This document shows positions 7,889 through 17,058 of a stretch of DNA of 64,000 nucleotides, in pieces. Each line of letters opens with the position of its first letter. The stretch's first letter is position 1. This stretch comes from Nonomuraea coxensis DSM 45129 (GTDB lineage Bacteria > Actinomycetota > Actinomycetes > Streptosporangiales > Streptosporangiaceae). The notes under the pieces are model-generated. The model had not been told where the DNA came from, did not search any database, and was given only the letters and a program-made list of their open reading frames with translations. The position numbers and the translations under genes are program-made. Location: contig NZ_CP068985.1 in assembly GCF_019397265.1 (NCBI RefSeq), positions 744,001-808,000 of the forward strand, written 5' to 3'.

Positions 7889-8851
7889 ATGTCATCCACC
7901 ATGCGCGCGATCATCCAGGACTCCTTCGGCGGCCCGGAGGTGCTGCGCCTCGCCGAGGTGCCGCGCCCGGCCCCGCTGCCCACCGAGATCCTGGTACGGG
8001 TCCACGCCGCCGGCGTGAACCCGGTGGACTGGAAGACCCGCCAGGGCTCCGGCATGGCCGGGGTACTGGGGGAGCCGCCGTTCATCCTGGGCTGGGACGT
8101 CTCCGGCGTGGTCGAGGAGACCGGGTTCGGCGTGACCATCTTCGAGCCGGGGGACGAGGTGTTCGGCATGCCGTGGTTCCCGCGCCAGGCGGGGGCGTAC
8201 GCCGAGTACGTCACCGCGCCCGCTCGCCACTTCGCCCGCAAGCCGCGCGCCTTCGGCCACGAGGCCGCCGCCGGGACCCCGCTGGCCGCGCTCACCGCCT
8301 GGCAGTCCCTGGTCGACACCGCCGCGCTCGGCAGCGGGCAGCGGGTGCTGATCCACGCGGCGGCGGGCGGCGTCGGCCATCTGGCGGTGCAGCTCGCCCG
8401 GCACGCGGGCGCGTACGTGATCGCCACCGCGAGCGCCGCCAAGCACGACTGGCTGCGCTCGCTGGGCGCGGACGAGGTCATCGACTACACCGCGACCAGG
8501 TTCGAGGACGTCGTCCGCGACGTGGACGTGGTGCTCGACCTCGTCGGCGACTCCCATGACGGGACGAGCACCCGTTCGCTGCAGGTGCTGCGGACGGGCG
8601 GGCTGCTGATCGCGGTGCCGTCGGGCGTGGCGCCGGAGCTGGTCGAGCGGGCCCGCGAGCACGGCGTGCGCGCCACCGGGATCCTGGTCGAGCCGGACGG
8701 CGCGGCGCTGGCCAGGATCGCCGAGCTGATCGACAAGGGTGAGCTGAGCGTCGAGATCGAGGACGTCTTCCCGCTCGCGGAGGCCGCCGAGGCGCACCGG
8801 CGCGGCGAGCGGGGACGCACCCGGGGCAAGATCGTGCTCCGCGTCCCCTGA
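7889..8851 (+). CDS. Zinc-free NADP-dependent quinone oxidoreductase (MDR superfamily)
   Basis: A 320-residue medium-chain dehydrogenase/reductase without the zinc ligands of alcohol dehydrogenases. The nucleotide-binding motif is AAAGGVGHLAVQLARHAGA (about residues 155-172), and the N-terminal GroES-like domain starts MRAIIQDSFGGPEVL. It should reduce quinones or other electrophiles with NADPH. The frame is open upstream; ATG 7889 or 7901 fits the family start, while ATG 7871 would place the start inside the operator dyad. The divergent HxlR regulator probably controls it. Confidence 0.9.
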   Translation: MSSTMRAIIQDSFGGPEVLRLAEVPRPAPLPTEILVRVHAAGVNPVDWKTRQGSGMAGVLGEPPFILGWDVSGVVEETGFGVTIFEPGDEVFGMPWFPRQAGAYAEYVTAPARHFARKPRAFGHEAAAGTPLAALTAWQSLVDTAALGSGQRVLIHAAAGGVGHLAVQLARHAGAYVIATASAAKHDWLRSLGADEVIDYTATRFEDVVRDVDVVLDLVGDSHDGTSTRSLQVLRTGGLLIAVPSGVAPELVERAREHGVRATGILVEPDGAALARIAELIDKGELSVEIEDVFPLAEAAEAHRRGERGRTRGKIVLRVP

Positions 8852-8964
8852 CCCGCCGGCCGATCCGCCCGATCCTCCCGGTCCGCCCGCCGATAGGGGC
8901 GCTGACCTGCTGTGTCTTTTGTTATGTATTGCGCCTTATGTGAGCTTTGTGAAAAAACTGGCGC

Positions 8965-9321
8965 ATGGTTGAGCGTGATCTTCGCAGCGGCGACCTGGAG
9001 CTCGACCGCCTCATGGCGGAACTCCAGGCGAGTTCTCAGGAGTTCTCCGAGGTCATCGGGAAGGTCGGTGACGTGGTGGGGCAGGCGGAGAGCCAGGACG
9101 GCAAGATCAGGGTGCGCGTCTCGTCCTCGGGACAGCTCATCGGCCTGCACCTCGACCCCCGGGCGATGCGCCTGGGGTCGCAGGAGCTGGCCGGCCTGAT
9201 CATGGAGCTGTCGCGGCGCGCGACCGACGACGCGGCACGACGGCTCACGGAGGTGGCGCGGCCCTACCTCGACGGCGACCAGCGTCCCGGCGAGAACGAC
9301 CCCCGGCGGCGCCGCCGCTAG
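8965..9321 (+). CDS. YbaB/EbfC-like DNA-binding family protein
   Basis: A 118-residue protein with the YbaB/EbfC pattern: a long N-terminal helix, then the strand pairs KIRVRVSSSGQLIGLHLDP and a C-terminal helix, ending in a basic RRRRR tail. In actinomycetes, divergent YbaB-like proteins often sit beside WXG100 genes, as here (9359 and 10337). An AT-rich stretch (8905-8960) upstream is a likely promoter. The role beside ESX-like genes is not established. Confidence 0.75.
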   Translation: MVERDLRSGDLELDRLMAELQASSQEFSEVIGKVGDVVGQAESQDGKIRVRVSSSGQLIGLHLDPRAMRLGSQELAGLIMELSRRATDDAARRLTEVARPYLDGDQRPGENDPRRRRR

Positions 9322-9358
9322 CCGCCGCACCCGGACCGCGCCCGCGCTCGTCACGTGA

Positions 9359-10312
9359 TCACTTCGGGCGCGGGACGAGGCTGCGCGTGCCGTGGATCAG
9401 GAACTTCTGGTACATCTCCTCCTTGGTCAGGCCGTTCTCCGCGCCGGGCAGCGGGTTGTCCCCGTGCTGCGCGTCCATCGTCATCGAGTACGTCACCGAG
9501 GACGCCATCCGGGGCAGGAAGCTGCCGGTGTTCAGCTCCGTGCCGTTCGGCAGCTTGATGTGGGTGCCGATGTTCCGCAGGCCGGGCACCTTCGACATCA
9601 GCGCCGTGCCGCCCTCGGCCACCGTGTCGAAGGCCATGTTCGCGACGAAGTGCTCGCGGAAGGCGTTGAGGTTGTAGCCGGCGGATCTGACGTCGTCGCC
9701 GGACAGGTCCTTCTTGACGCCGCCCAGGTGGTTGAGCCCCAGGGGCAGGACGACCTCGCCCGTCGCGTACGCCGCGCTGTCGGCCAGCATGTACGCGAAC
9801 AACGGCAGGAGCATGACGACGAACCGGTTCGCGGAGACCTTGAGCGCCAGCGCCTTCCGCCGCATGATCGCCTGGAGGATCTTCCAGGTGACCACCTGGT
9901 AGCCGATGGTGAACATCATGTCCACCGTCAGGATCCAGCACAGCACGTGCAGGGCGTGGTTGACCTTCTCGATCGTGTCGGCGTAGGCGCGGCAGGCGTT
10001 GGCCGCGTTCCGGTGCTTGATCGAGACGGCGGCCACGGCCGGGCCGTACTGCTTGGTCCAGAACTCCTTGAACTCGTCGACCGCCGGGTCCTTGCTCGTC
10101 TTCCAGACCTTCTCGGCGGACGCGTTCACCTCCCGGTAGTTCTTGTCGATCTTGTCCGCGATGTCGTCCAGAGTGTCGGCCAGCTCGCGGATCTTCTGCG
10201 GATCTCCGTCCAGGTAGGAGATGCCGAACAGGATCTCGGGCGCCAGAACGCCCGCGGCCCCTGCGCCGGCCATGCCGGTCAGCGCGACTTTCGCTCCGAG
10301 TCCCAGGACCAT
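9359..10312 (-). CDS. WXG100-headed membrane protein (ESX-associated candidate)
   Basis: A 317-residue protein. Residues about 35-125 form a helical region like WXG100/LXG domains (IRELADTLDDIADKIDKNY, EKVWKTSKDP, FKEFWTKQYG). This is followed by hydrophobic segments near 122-140 and 160-180, and a C-terminal region with no family I recognise that includes LNHLGG and SYSMT-like strands. It lies 24 bases downstream of the WXG100-like gene at 10337. It may be a type VII secretion substrate or chaperone-linked membrane protein; no ESX ATPase is in the window. Confidence 0.65.
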   Translation of the reverse strand: MVLGLGAKVALTGMAGAGAAGVLAPEILFGISYLDGDPQKIRELADTLDDIADKIDKNYREVNASAEKVWKTSKDPAVDEFKEFWTKQYGPAVAAVSIKHRNAANACRAYADTIEKVNHALHVLCWILTVDMMFTIGYQVVTWKILQAIMRRKALALKVSANRFVVMLLPLFAYMLADSAAYATGEVVLPLGLNHLGGVKKDLSGDDVRSAGYNLNAFREHFVANMAFDTVAEGGTALMSKVPGLRNIGTHIKLPNGTELNTGSFLPRMASSVTYSMTMDAQHGDNPLPGAENGLTKEEMYQKFLIHGTRSLVPRPK

Positions 10313-10336
10313 GCCCGTCCCCTCGCTCGCCGGCCG

Positions 10337-10747
10337 TCAGGCCAGCTCGACCGGTGTGGTGGGCACGGCGATGTCCTTCGGCTTCTGCTTGGCGAACTCC
10401 ACCAGGTCGTGCACGAAGGCGTTCTTGTCGACCATGTTGGCCCAGTCGGCGGCCTTGACGTTCTTGCTCATGGCCGTGACGGCCGCGCCGATGGCCTCGT
10501 ACGACTTGCTGAGGTTGTTCAGGGCGTCGCTCAGGTCCTGGTAGGCGGAGTCGAAGCCGGGGTGGCCGTCCTTGCCCCTGCGGAAGATCATCGCCGCCTC
10601 GTCCCCGCCGAGGTAGACCCTGAGGGCCTCCACGTTCGTCCGGTCCTGGCGGATCGCGGTGGCGAACTCGCCGCCCTCGTCGTGGATCGCCTTGCCGGCG
10701 GCCTCCATGCTCTTGTGATCGATGTCCACAACTGCCCCTCCTGACAC
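10337..10747 (-). CDS. WXG100-like ESX family protein
   Basis: A 136-residue all-helical protein. VDIDHKSMEAAGKAIHDEGGEF and the second helix YQDLSDALNNLSKSYEAIGAAV follow the layout of ESX-1-type secreted helical hairpins, although the central W-x-G is replaced by YLGGDEAA (residues 45-52). The ribosome site GAGGGG sits before the ATG. It is first in a two-gene operon with the 9359 membrane protein. Confidence 0.65.
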   Translation of the reverse strand: MSGGAVVDIDHKSMEAAGKAIHDEGGEFATAIRQDRTNVEALRVYLGGDEAAMIFRRGKDGHPGFDSAYQDLSDALNNLSKSYEAIGAAVTAMSKNVKAADWANMVDKNAFVHDLVEFAKQKPKDIAVPTTPVELA

Positions 10748-10874
10748 GTGTGCACTGAACCGTCAGTCTCTGAACGGTTTATTTCGGGGCGATGTCCTAA
10801 CGGTTGCTACTTCGAAGCGAAGTGGATCTGCCGACGTCACGGCGAAGGCCGTCGTCCGAGGGGTCGAAGAAATG

Positions 10875-10888
10875 AGAGAGCGCTCTCT
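10875..10888. promoter_or_regulatory. LacI-type operator palindrome upstream of the GH16 gene
   Basis: A perfect 14-bp palindrome, AGAGAGCGCTCTCT, centred on the CG step typical of LacI-family sites (the Streptomyces CebR site is TGGGAGCGCTCCCA). A TTGACA hexamer begins at its last base (10888-10893). This suggests sugar-dependent repression of the glucanase. No LacI-family gene is in the window. Confidence 0.6.
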
Positions 10889-10959
10889 TGACAGGGGCGG
10901 TGACGTTGCTCGAAGGTTTCCGTAAAATCACAACTCGTGGATCCGATGAGGTAACCCGA

Positions 10960-12204
<1,245 letters not shown>

Positions 12205-12207
<3 letters not shown>

Positions 12208-12222
12208 GAGAGCGCGTTCTCA
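12205..12222. repeat. Imperfect palindrome at the GH16 3' end resembling the upstream operator
   Basis: TGAGAGAGCGCGTTCTCA begins at the GH16 stop codon and shares the GAGAGAGCGC core with the upstream palindrome at 10875, with two extra bases in the centre. It could act as a weak second operator or a terminator stem between the convergent GH16 and histidine kinase genes. Confidence 0.4.
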
Positions 12223-12235
12223 CGCAGGTCACGGG

Positions 12236-13609
12236 TCAGCACCCGTCGAGGACCGGCAGCCGCAGGACGAAGCGGGCGCCCACGTCGGAGTCCTCGATCG
12301 CCAGCGAGCCGCCGTGCGCGTGAGCGATCTCGCGGGCGATCGGCAGACCGAGCCCGGTGCCTCCCGCGTCCCTGCTGCGGGAGGCGTCGAGGCGGGTGAA
12401 GCGCTGGAAGACCATCTCCCGGTGCTCGGGCGCGATGCCCGCGCCGTCGTCCAGCACCTCCAGCACCGCCTGCCCGTCCTGCCGCCGCACGGTGACGAGG
12501 ATCTGCTGCTCGGCGTGCCGCTCGGCGTTGTCCAGCAGGTTGGTGAGCAGGCGGACGAGCTGGAGCTGGTCGCCGCTGACGACGACGTCCGGCTGCAGGC
12601 TGGTGATCACCCGCTTGGCTCGCGGGCGGGCGGCCTCGGTGGCGGCCAGCGCGCCGAGGTCCACCGGCTCCCGGGAGGACGGCGCGCCGGAGTCCAGCTT
12701 GGTGAGGGTGAGCAGGTCGCCGACGATGGCCTGGAGCCGGTCGAGGCTGGTCAGGACCTCCCGGCCGGTCGCCGGCCAGTCGGCGTCCTCGGGATGGAGC
12801 AGGGCGTCCTCGACCTGCGTGCGCATGGCGGTGATCGGGCTGCGCAGGTCGTGGGAGGCGTCGGTGGCGAACCTGCGCTGGCGCTCCATCGCGAGGTCCT
12901 GCTGGCGCATCGCCTCCTCCAGCCGCTCCAGCATGTGGTTGCCGGTCACGGCGAGGTCCCTGATCTCGTCGTCGTGCTGCGTGACGGGCAGGCGCAGCCC
13001 GCCACCGCCGCTCGCCGTGATGTCGGCCAGCCTCCTCGTGATGCGGCTGACCGGGGCGAGCGCCTTGGCCACGATGTGCGAGACCCCGAAGTAGGACAGC
13101 GCGACCAACAGCGCCGTGATGCACGCCTGGAAGATGATCGTCCGCGGGCTGACGTACCAGGGGACGGAGGGGGAGAAGGCGAGGATGCGGTAGTCGCCGT
13201 CCGGCTGGTAGGCGACCAGCCCGGCCACCGTCTTGCAGGAGCCGGGGAACGCCGGCAGGTCGCAGACCTCCTCCGCGACGTCGTTGGCCATGTTCTGGCG
13301 GGGGACGAGGTCGGTCTGCCGGGGCTGCCCGGCCAGGTTCGGGGTCGAGGCGACCGGGCGGCCCGCCGGGTCGAGCACCTGGATGCCGTCGAGGCCGTTG
13401 GCCGGCAGGCTCTCGCTGAGCTGGTCACGCTTGACCAGGAGCAGCACGAACAGCGCCCTGCTCGACGTCTCGTGCCCATGAATGGTCGCGGCCTGGCTCC
13501 GGACGCCCCACAGCACGAACGCGCTGACCACCACGTTCAGCAGCAGCATCACGATGGCCGCGTACAGTGCCAGCCGGCCGCGGAGCGAATGCCCCAAACC
13601 TGTCTTCAC
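12236..13609 (-). CDS. Orphan EnvZ/BaeS-type sensor histidine kinase
   Basis: A 457-residue kinase with an N-terminal TM helix (about 14-36), an extracytoplasmic sensor region of about 120 residues holding two cysteines (EEVCDLPAFPGSCKTV), a second TM helix (about 155-178) and a HAMP linker. HisKA has its H-box at about 250 (TDASHDLRSPIT), and HATPase has N-box LLTNLLDNAERHA, DDGAGI and GGTGLGLPI. The extracellular cysteine pair could be redox- or fold-sensitive. No response regulator adjoins it: neighbours are the GH16 gene and an antiporter. Confidence 0.92.
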   Translation of the reverse strand: MKTGLGHSLRGRLALYAAIVMLLLNVVVSAFVLWGVRSQAATIHGHETSSRALFVLLLVKRDQLSESLPANGLDGIQVLDPAGRPVASTPNLAGQPRQTDLVPRQNMANDVAEEVCDLPAFPGSCKTVAGLVAYQPDGDYRILAFSPSVPWYVSPRTIIFQACITALLVALSYFGVSHIVAKALAPVSRITRRLADITASGGGGLRLPVTQHDDEIRDLAVTGNHMLERLEEAMRQQDLAMERQRRFATDASHDLRSPITAMRTQVEDALLHPEDADWPATGREVLTSLDRLQAIVGDLLTLTKLDSGAPSSREPVDLGALAATEAARPRAKRVITSLQPDVVVSGDQLQLVRLLTNLLDNAERHAEQQILVTVRRQDGQAVLEVLDDGAGIAPEHREMVFQRFTRLDASRSRDAGGTGLGLPIAREIAHAHGGSLAIEDSDVGARFVLRLPVLDGC

Positions 13610-13737
13610 ACCCCTCCCCCGCTGGCCAGGACATCACAGCCTTCGTCTTCGGCGGAGGATCAGCCGACCAAGGTTGGATAAAAAGGTCGCGGCGGTGGCA
13701 CGACTGCCGGCGGCCGGGCAGGGAAGTGGCCCGGCTG

Positions 13738-14979
13738 ATGTCCTCCCCTGATCTTGTCCTGGCCCTCGCCGGCGCCGCCGCACTGCTCGCCGCCGTCCTG
13801 CCCGGCCTGCTGTCCCGCCGGGCGCTCTCGCTTCCCCTGGTGTACCTGCTCGCCGGCATGGCGCTCTACCTGCTGCCGATCGGGCTCCCCGACCCCGACC
13901 CCGTCGTCCACCGCACCGCCGTCGAGCACGTCACCGAGATCTGCGTGCTGATCTCGCTCATGGGCGCCGGGCTGGCGCTCAACCGGGCCGTCGGGTTACG
14001 GAGCTGGTCCACCACGTGGCGGCTGCTCGGCTGGGCGATGCCGCTGACCGTCGCCGGGGTCGCCGCCGCCGCGACGGGCCTCCTCGGCTGGCCGCTCGCC
14101 GCCGCGCTGCTGCTCGGGGCGGTGCTCGCGCCGACCGACCCGGTGCTCGCCTCCGACGTCAGCGTGGGCGAGCCGGTCGACGCCGAGAACGCCGACGACG
14201 AGGTCCGCTTCGCCCTCACCTCCGAGGCCGGGCTGAACGACGGCCTCGCCTTCCCCTTCGTGTACGCCGCCATCGCCCTCGCCACCGCCGGCGGCACGGG
14301 CTGGCTGGGGGAGTGGGCGCTGACCGACGTGCTCTACCGGGTCGTCGCCGGCCTGCTGTGCGGCCTGCTCATCGGCCGCCTGATCGGCCGGCTGACCTTC
14401 CACTCCCCGGCGGAGGAGCTGCGGCTGGCCGAACGCCGCGACGGCTTCGTGGCGCTGGCCGCCACCCTCCTCGCGTACGGGGTGACCGAGCTCGTCGGCG
14501 GCTACGGCTTCATCGCCGTGTTCGTCGCCGCCTGCGCCATCCGCAGGGTCGAGCACGGCCACGGCTACAACAGCGTCCTGCACGGCTTCGTCGAGCAGCT
14601 CGAACGGCTCTTCACCGCCTGGCTGCTGCTCCTGCTCGGCGGCTTCGTCGCGGCCGGCGGCCTGGCCCCGCTCACCTGGGGCGGCGCCGCCGTCGGCCTG
14701 CTGCTGCTCCTGGTGATCCGTCCGCTCGCCGGCTGGCTCTCCCAGCTCCGCGGCCGGGCCGGGCCGCGGGAGCGGGGGGTGATCTCGTTCTTCGGCATCC
14801 GGGGGATCGGGTCGCTGTTCTACCTGTCGTACGCGCTGGGCCACGCCGACTTCGGCGTGCCCGCGGAGGAGCTGTGGGCGGTGACCGCCTTCACCGTGGT
14901 GGTCTCGGTCGTCCTGCACGGCATCACCGCCACCCCGGCCATGAACCGCCTGGACGCCCTCCGCGAGCGTGCGGCGTAG
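13738..14979 (+). CDS. CPA1-family Na+(K+)/H+ antiporter
   Basis: A 413-residue membrane protein with about 12 hydrophobic segments. The motif LAPTDPVLASDV (about 130-141) is the unwound-helix motif of CPA antiporters, and EAGLNDGLAFPF (about 163-174) carries the ND pair of NhaP-type CPA1 exchangers. It moves protons inward against Na+ or K+ to control pH and salt. An in-frame GTG at 13726 has better ribosome-site spacing and may be the true start. It is divergent from the kinase at 13609. Confidence 0.9.
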   Translation: MSSPDLVLALAGAAALLAAVLPGLLSRRALSLPLVYLLAGMALYLLPIGLPDPDPVVHRTAVEHVTEICVLISLMGAGLALNRAVGLRSWSTTWRLLGWAMPLTVAGVAAAATGLLGWPLAAALLLGAVLAPTDPVLASDVSVGEPVDAENADDEVRFALTSEAGLNDGLAFPFVYAAIALATAGGTGWLGEWALTDVLYRVVAGLLCGLLIGRLIGRLTFHSPAEELRLAERRDGFVALAATLLAYGVTELVGGYGFIAVFVAACAIRRVEHGHGYNSVLHGFVEQLERLFTAWLLLLLGGFVAAGGLAPLTWGGAAVGLLLLLVIRPLAGWLSQLRGRAGPRERGVISFFGIRGIGSLFYLSYALGHADFGVPAEELWAVTAFTVVVSVVLHGITATPAMNRLDALRERAA

Positions 14980-15023
14980 ATCCCGTGCCCCCACCCTTCG
15001 TAATCCAGGTAGCCCCACGGAGG

Positions 15024-15788
15024 TCATCCGCGCACCGCGCACAGCAGCCGGTTGTTGCCGCGCTGCCACAGCGTGCCCACCTCGCGGAACCCGGCCGCCC
15101 GCAGCGCCTCGACGTGCTCCGACAGCAGGTGGGACTCCGAGCCGTGGTGGTCCGCCCCGGCCGTGGTGCGCTCGCGGTCGAGCTCCGCGAGCTCCGCGAG
15201 CTCCGGGTCCGCGCTGACGGCGTCCCACCAGGCGCGCCAGTCCTCCGGCCGCTCCGCGCCGAACACCCGCTCGGCCTCGCGCTCGTGCACCGCGCGCTCC
15301 AGCCGGGCGAGCTCGGGCGTGACGTCGTCGCTGTCGAGGTGGTCGCCGTTGAGCAGCAGCCCGCCGGGGCGGAGCACCCCGGCCAGCTCGGTGTAGACCC
15401 TGAGCAGGTCGGGGCCGGAGATCCAGTGCAGCGCCGTCGTGCTCACCGCCGCGTCGGCGGGCCGGTCGAGGCCGAGCAGGTCGCTCCAGCCGGGCGTGCG
15501 CAGGTCGGCGGGCACGAACGTGAGCCCCGGGTAGGCCGCCCGGCCGAGCCCGAGCAGCAGCGGGTCGGCGTCCACCGACACGACCCTGGCCCCGGGCAGC
15601 CGCTCGACGATCCGCGCCGACAGCGACCCCGGCCCGCACCCCAGGTCGATGACCAGTGGATCGGGCCGGCCCAGGGCTTCGAGCGCGTCGATCAGGGCGG
15701 TGAAGCGCTCCTCGCGGTCGGGCAGGTAGCCCTCCTGCTGGCGGTCCCAGCGCGCGATCCACTCCCGTGCGGCATCGTGGGTGAGCAC
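15024..15788 (-). CDS. SAM-dependent methyltransferase (class I)
   Basis: A 254-residue methyltransferase. Motif I is VIDLGCGPGSLSARI (about 49-63), followed by VVSVDADPLLLGLG (motif II acidic residue) and ADAAVSTTALHWI. The substrate is unknown. The start GTG 15788 was chosen for its AAGGAG ribosome site; an upstream in-frame GTG at 15830 lies inside the operator dyad. It is divergent from the CGNR regulator and probably controlled by it. Confidence 0.85.
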   Translation of the reverse strand: MLTHDAAREWIARWDRQQEGYLPDREERFTALIDALEALGRPDPLVIDLGCGPGSLSARIVERLPGARVVSVDADPLLLGLGRAAYPGLTFVPADLRTPGWSDLLGLDRPADAAVSTTALHWISGPDLLRVYTELAGVLRPGGLLLNGDHLDSDDVTPELARLERAVHEREAERVFGAERPEDWRAWWDAVSADPELAELAELDRERTTAGADHHGSESHLLSEHVEALRAAGFREVGTLWQRGNNRLLCAVRG

Positions 15789-15798
15789 AGACGTCTCC

Positions 15799-15878
15799 TT
15801 GTGACTGTCGTTTATGCTTTCGGCAGTCACAACTTAGAACACGAAGGTGTAACCGGTCAATTGGACTTCAACAGTCAC
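15799..15878. promoter_or_regulatory. 9-bp inverted repeat plus a third half-site between methyltransferase and CGNR regulator
   Basis: TTGTGACTG (15799-15807) and its exact reverse complement CAGTCACAA (15824-15832) are 16 bp apart in the divergent promoter region. A third CAGTCAC copy (15872-15878) lies just inside the regulator coding region. The arrangement suggests autoregulation by the CGNR protein and coupled control of the methyltransferase. Confidence 0.6.
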
Positions 15879-16433
15879 ACCGATGGGGTGGTCCGGGTGA
15901 CGGTGGCGTTGGTGAACGCCCTGACCCCCGGTGAGCAGCGCGGACGCCCCTGTACGGGGCCCGCGGACGTCGCCGCGGCGGCCACCGACGCGCTGCGGTC
16001 CGTCTACCGGACGCATCGGGCGGTGAGCGCCGCCGAGGGCGGAGAGCTGGCCGCGGTCGCCGCCCGCCTGCGCGAGGTCTTCACCGCCGTCGCGGCCGGC
16101 GACCTCGACACCGCCGCGATCACGGTCAACGGGCTGCTGGAGGAGTATCACGCCCGCCCGATGCTCCAGCGGCACGACGGCGAGCCCTGGCACCTGCACT
16201 TCCACGGCCAGGGCGGCACCATGGGCGGCGAGTGGGGGGCGGGCTGCGCGACGGGCCTCGCCATCGTGCTCGGCGGCGAGTTCGCCGACCGGCTGGGGGT
16301 GTGCACGGCGCCGCACTGCGACCGCGTCTACGTGGACGTCTCCCGCAACGGCACCCGCAGGTTCTGCTCCACCGCCTGCCAGAACCGCGTCAAGACGGCC
16401 GCCTTCCGTGCCCGGGGCCGCGCGGGGGAGTGA
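15861..16433 (+). CDS. CGNR zinc-finger transcriptional regulator (ABATE domain)
   Basis: A 190-residue regulator. The N-terminal helical ABATE-type domain (LDFNSHTDGVVRVTVALVN onward) is followed by a treble-clef zinc finger with C-x4-C (CTAPHC) and C-x3-C in RRFCSTACQNRVKTAAF. CQNR stands in for the namesake CGNR. The best start is TTG 15861, directly before DFNSHTD, the usual family start; no ATG or GTG fits. Many family members are divergent from the enzyme they control, as this one is from the methyltransferase. Confidence 0.85.
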   Translation: MDFNSHTDGVVRVTVALVNALTPGEQRGRPCTGPADVAAAATDALRSVYRTHRAVSAAEGGELAAVAARLREVFTAVAAGDLDTAAITVNGLLEEYHARPMLQRHDGEPWHLHFHGQGGTMGGEWGAGCATGLAIVLGGEFADRLGVCTAPHCDRVYVDVSRNGTRRFCSTACQNRVKTAAFRARGRAGE

Positions 16434-16453
16434 CGCCGGAGGGCGCGCCCCCT

Positions 16454-16489
16454 GCTCCAGCTCCCCGTGTGCGGACGGGGAGCTGGAGC
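16454..16489. terminator. Strong bidirectional hairpin between convergent transcripts
   Basis: A perfect 15-bp stem (GCTCCAGCTCCCCGT pairing with ACGGGGAGCTGGAGC) with a 6-base loop. It lies between the plus-strand CGNR gene (ends 16433) and the minus-strand small-protein operon (ends 16496), so it can serve both. Confidence 0.8.
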
Positions 16490-16495
16490 CCGTTC

Positions 16496-16621
16496 CTAAC
16501 CTGCTTCGGGCGCCGGAGCGCCGAGCCGTTCCGCCTCTTCGTGCAGCGCGAGGACCAGCACCAGCTCCAGACGGAGCTCGTCGAGGTCCGGCGCGGCGAG
16601 GCCGCCGAGGACGCGCATCAT
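16496..16621 (-). CDS. 41-residue small protein, last gene of the zinc-finger operon
   Basis: A short reading frame (MMRVLGGLAAPDLDELRLEL onward) with a strong AGGAGG ribosome site 3 bases before the first ATG and 6 bases before the second, so the second ATG at 16618 may be used. It lies 30 bases downstream of the ClpX-type zinc-finger gene and ends 6 bases before a strong terminator. It is acidic and leucine-rich, probably one amphipathic helix. Nothing identifies a function; the good ribosome site and placement are the case for it being real. Confidence 0.5.
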   Translation of the reverse strand: MMRVLGGLAAPDLDELRLELVLVLALHEEAERLGAPAPEAG

Positions 16622-16651
16622 GAGCCTCCTGACGATGAGACGCCTCAGGGG

Positions 16652-17035
16652 TCACACGGGATTACCGGCCGGGCTCTCGGATCTGAACCGTTCCCACGCC
16701 GACTGCCGCGTCATGCCGAGCGCGGCGCCGATGCGTTCCCAGCTCACGTTTCTGTCGCGGAGCTGCGCCACCCAGTCGTGCAGATTGTCGTCCACCTGAG
16801 CCTGCACCGCGGCGATTTTCGGAAGATGGTCGAGTATTTGCTGATCGGACATGGATTCCCAGGCGGGAAGGCGGGGCTCCGGGGAAGGGTCGGCGCTTTC
16901 GCTTTCCAGGATTGCGTTGCACAGGTGTATGCATTCGTTGCAAATGTGGACACCGGGCCCCGCGATGAGTTTGCTCACTTCCGCGCTTCTCTTGTGGCAG
17001 AAGGAGCAGCGGAGTTTGTCCTTCCAGTCAGGCAT
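16652..17035 (-). CDS. ClpX-type C4 zinc-finger protein with a C-terminal helix-turn-helix-like region
   Basis: A 127-residue protein. Residues 9-40 form a ClpX zinc-binding domain ([20 protein letters not shown], then ICNECIHLC: two C-x2-C pairs). The C-terminal half ends in [18 protein letters not shown] (about 101-118), a pattern seen in small helix-turn-helix DNA-binding proteins. There is no AAA+ ATPase. ClpX zinc domains dimerise and bind substrates or adaptors. It is the middle gene of a three-gene operon (17386 down to 16496). Confidence 0.8.
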   Translation of the reverse strand: MPDWKDKLRCSFCHKRSAEVSKLIAGPGVHICNECIHLCNAILESESADPSPEPRLPAWESMSDQQILDHLPKIAAVQAQVDDNLHDWVAQLRDRNVSWERIGAALGMTRQSAWERFRSESPAGNPV

Positions 17036-17037
17036 GG

Positions 17038-17058
17038 CCTGACGATACGCCCGTCAGG
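17038..17058 (-). promoter_or_regulatory. Intercistronic hairpin abutting the start codon of the zinc-finger gene
   Basis: A perfect 7-bp stem (CCTGACG / CGTCAGG, 7-base loop) spans the stop of the upstream gene. On the mRNA its second arm holds the only Shine-Dalgarno-like bases (TCAGG), two bases before the ATG at 17035. Translation of the upstream gene would open it, suggesting translational coupling. Confidence 0.4.
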
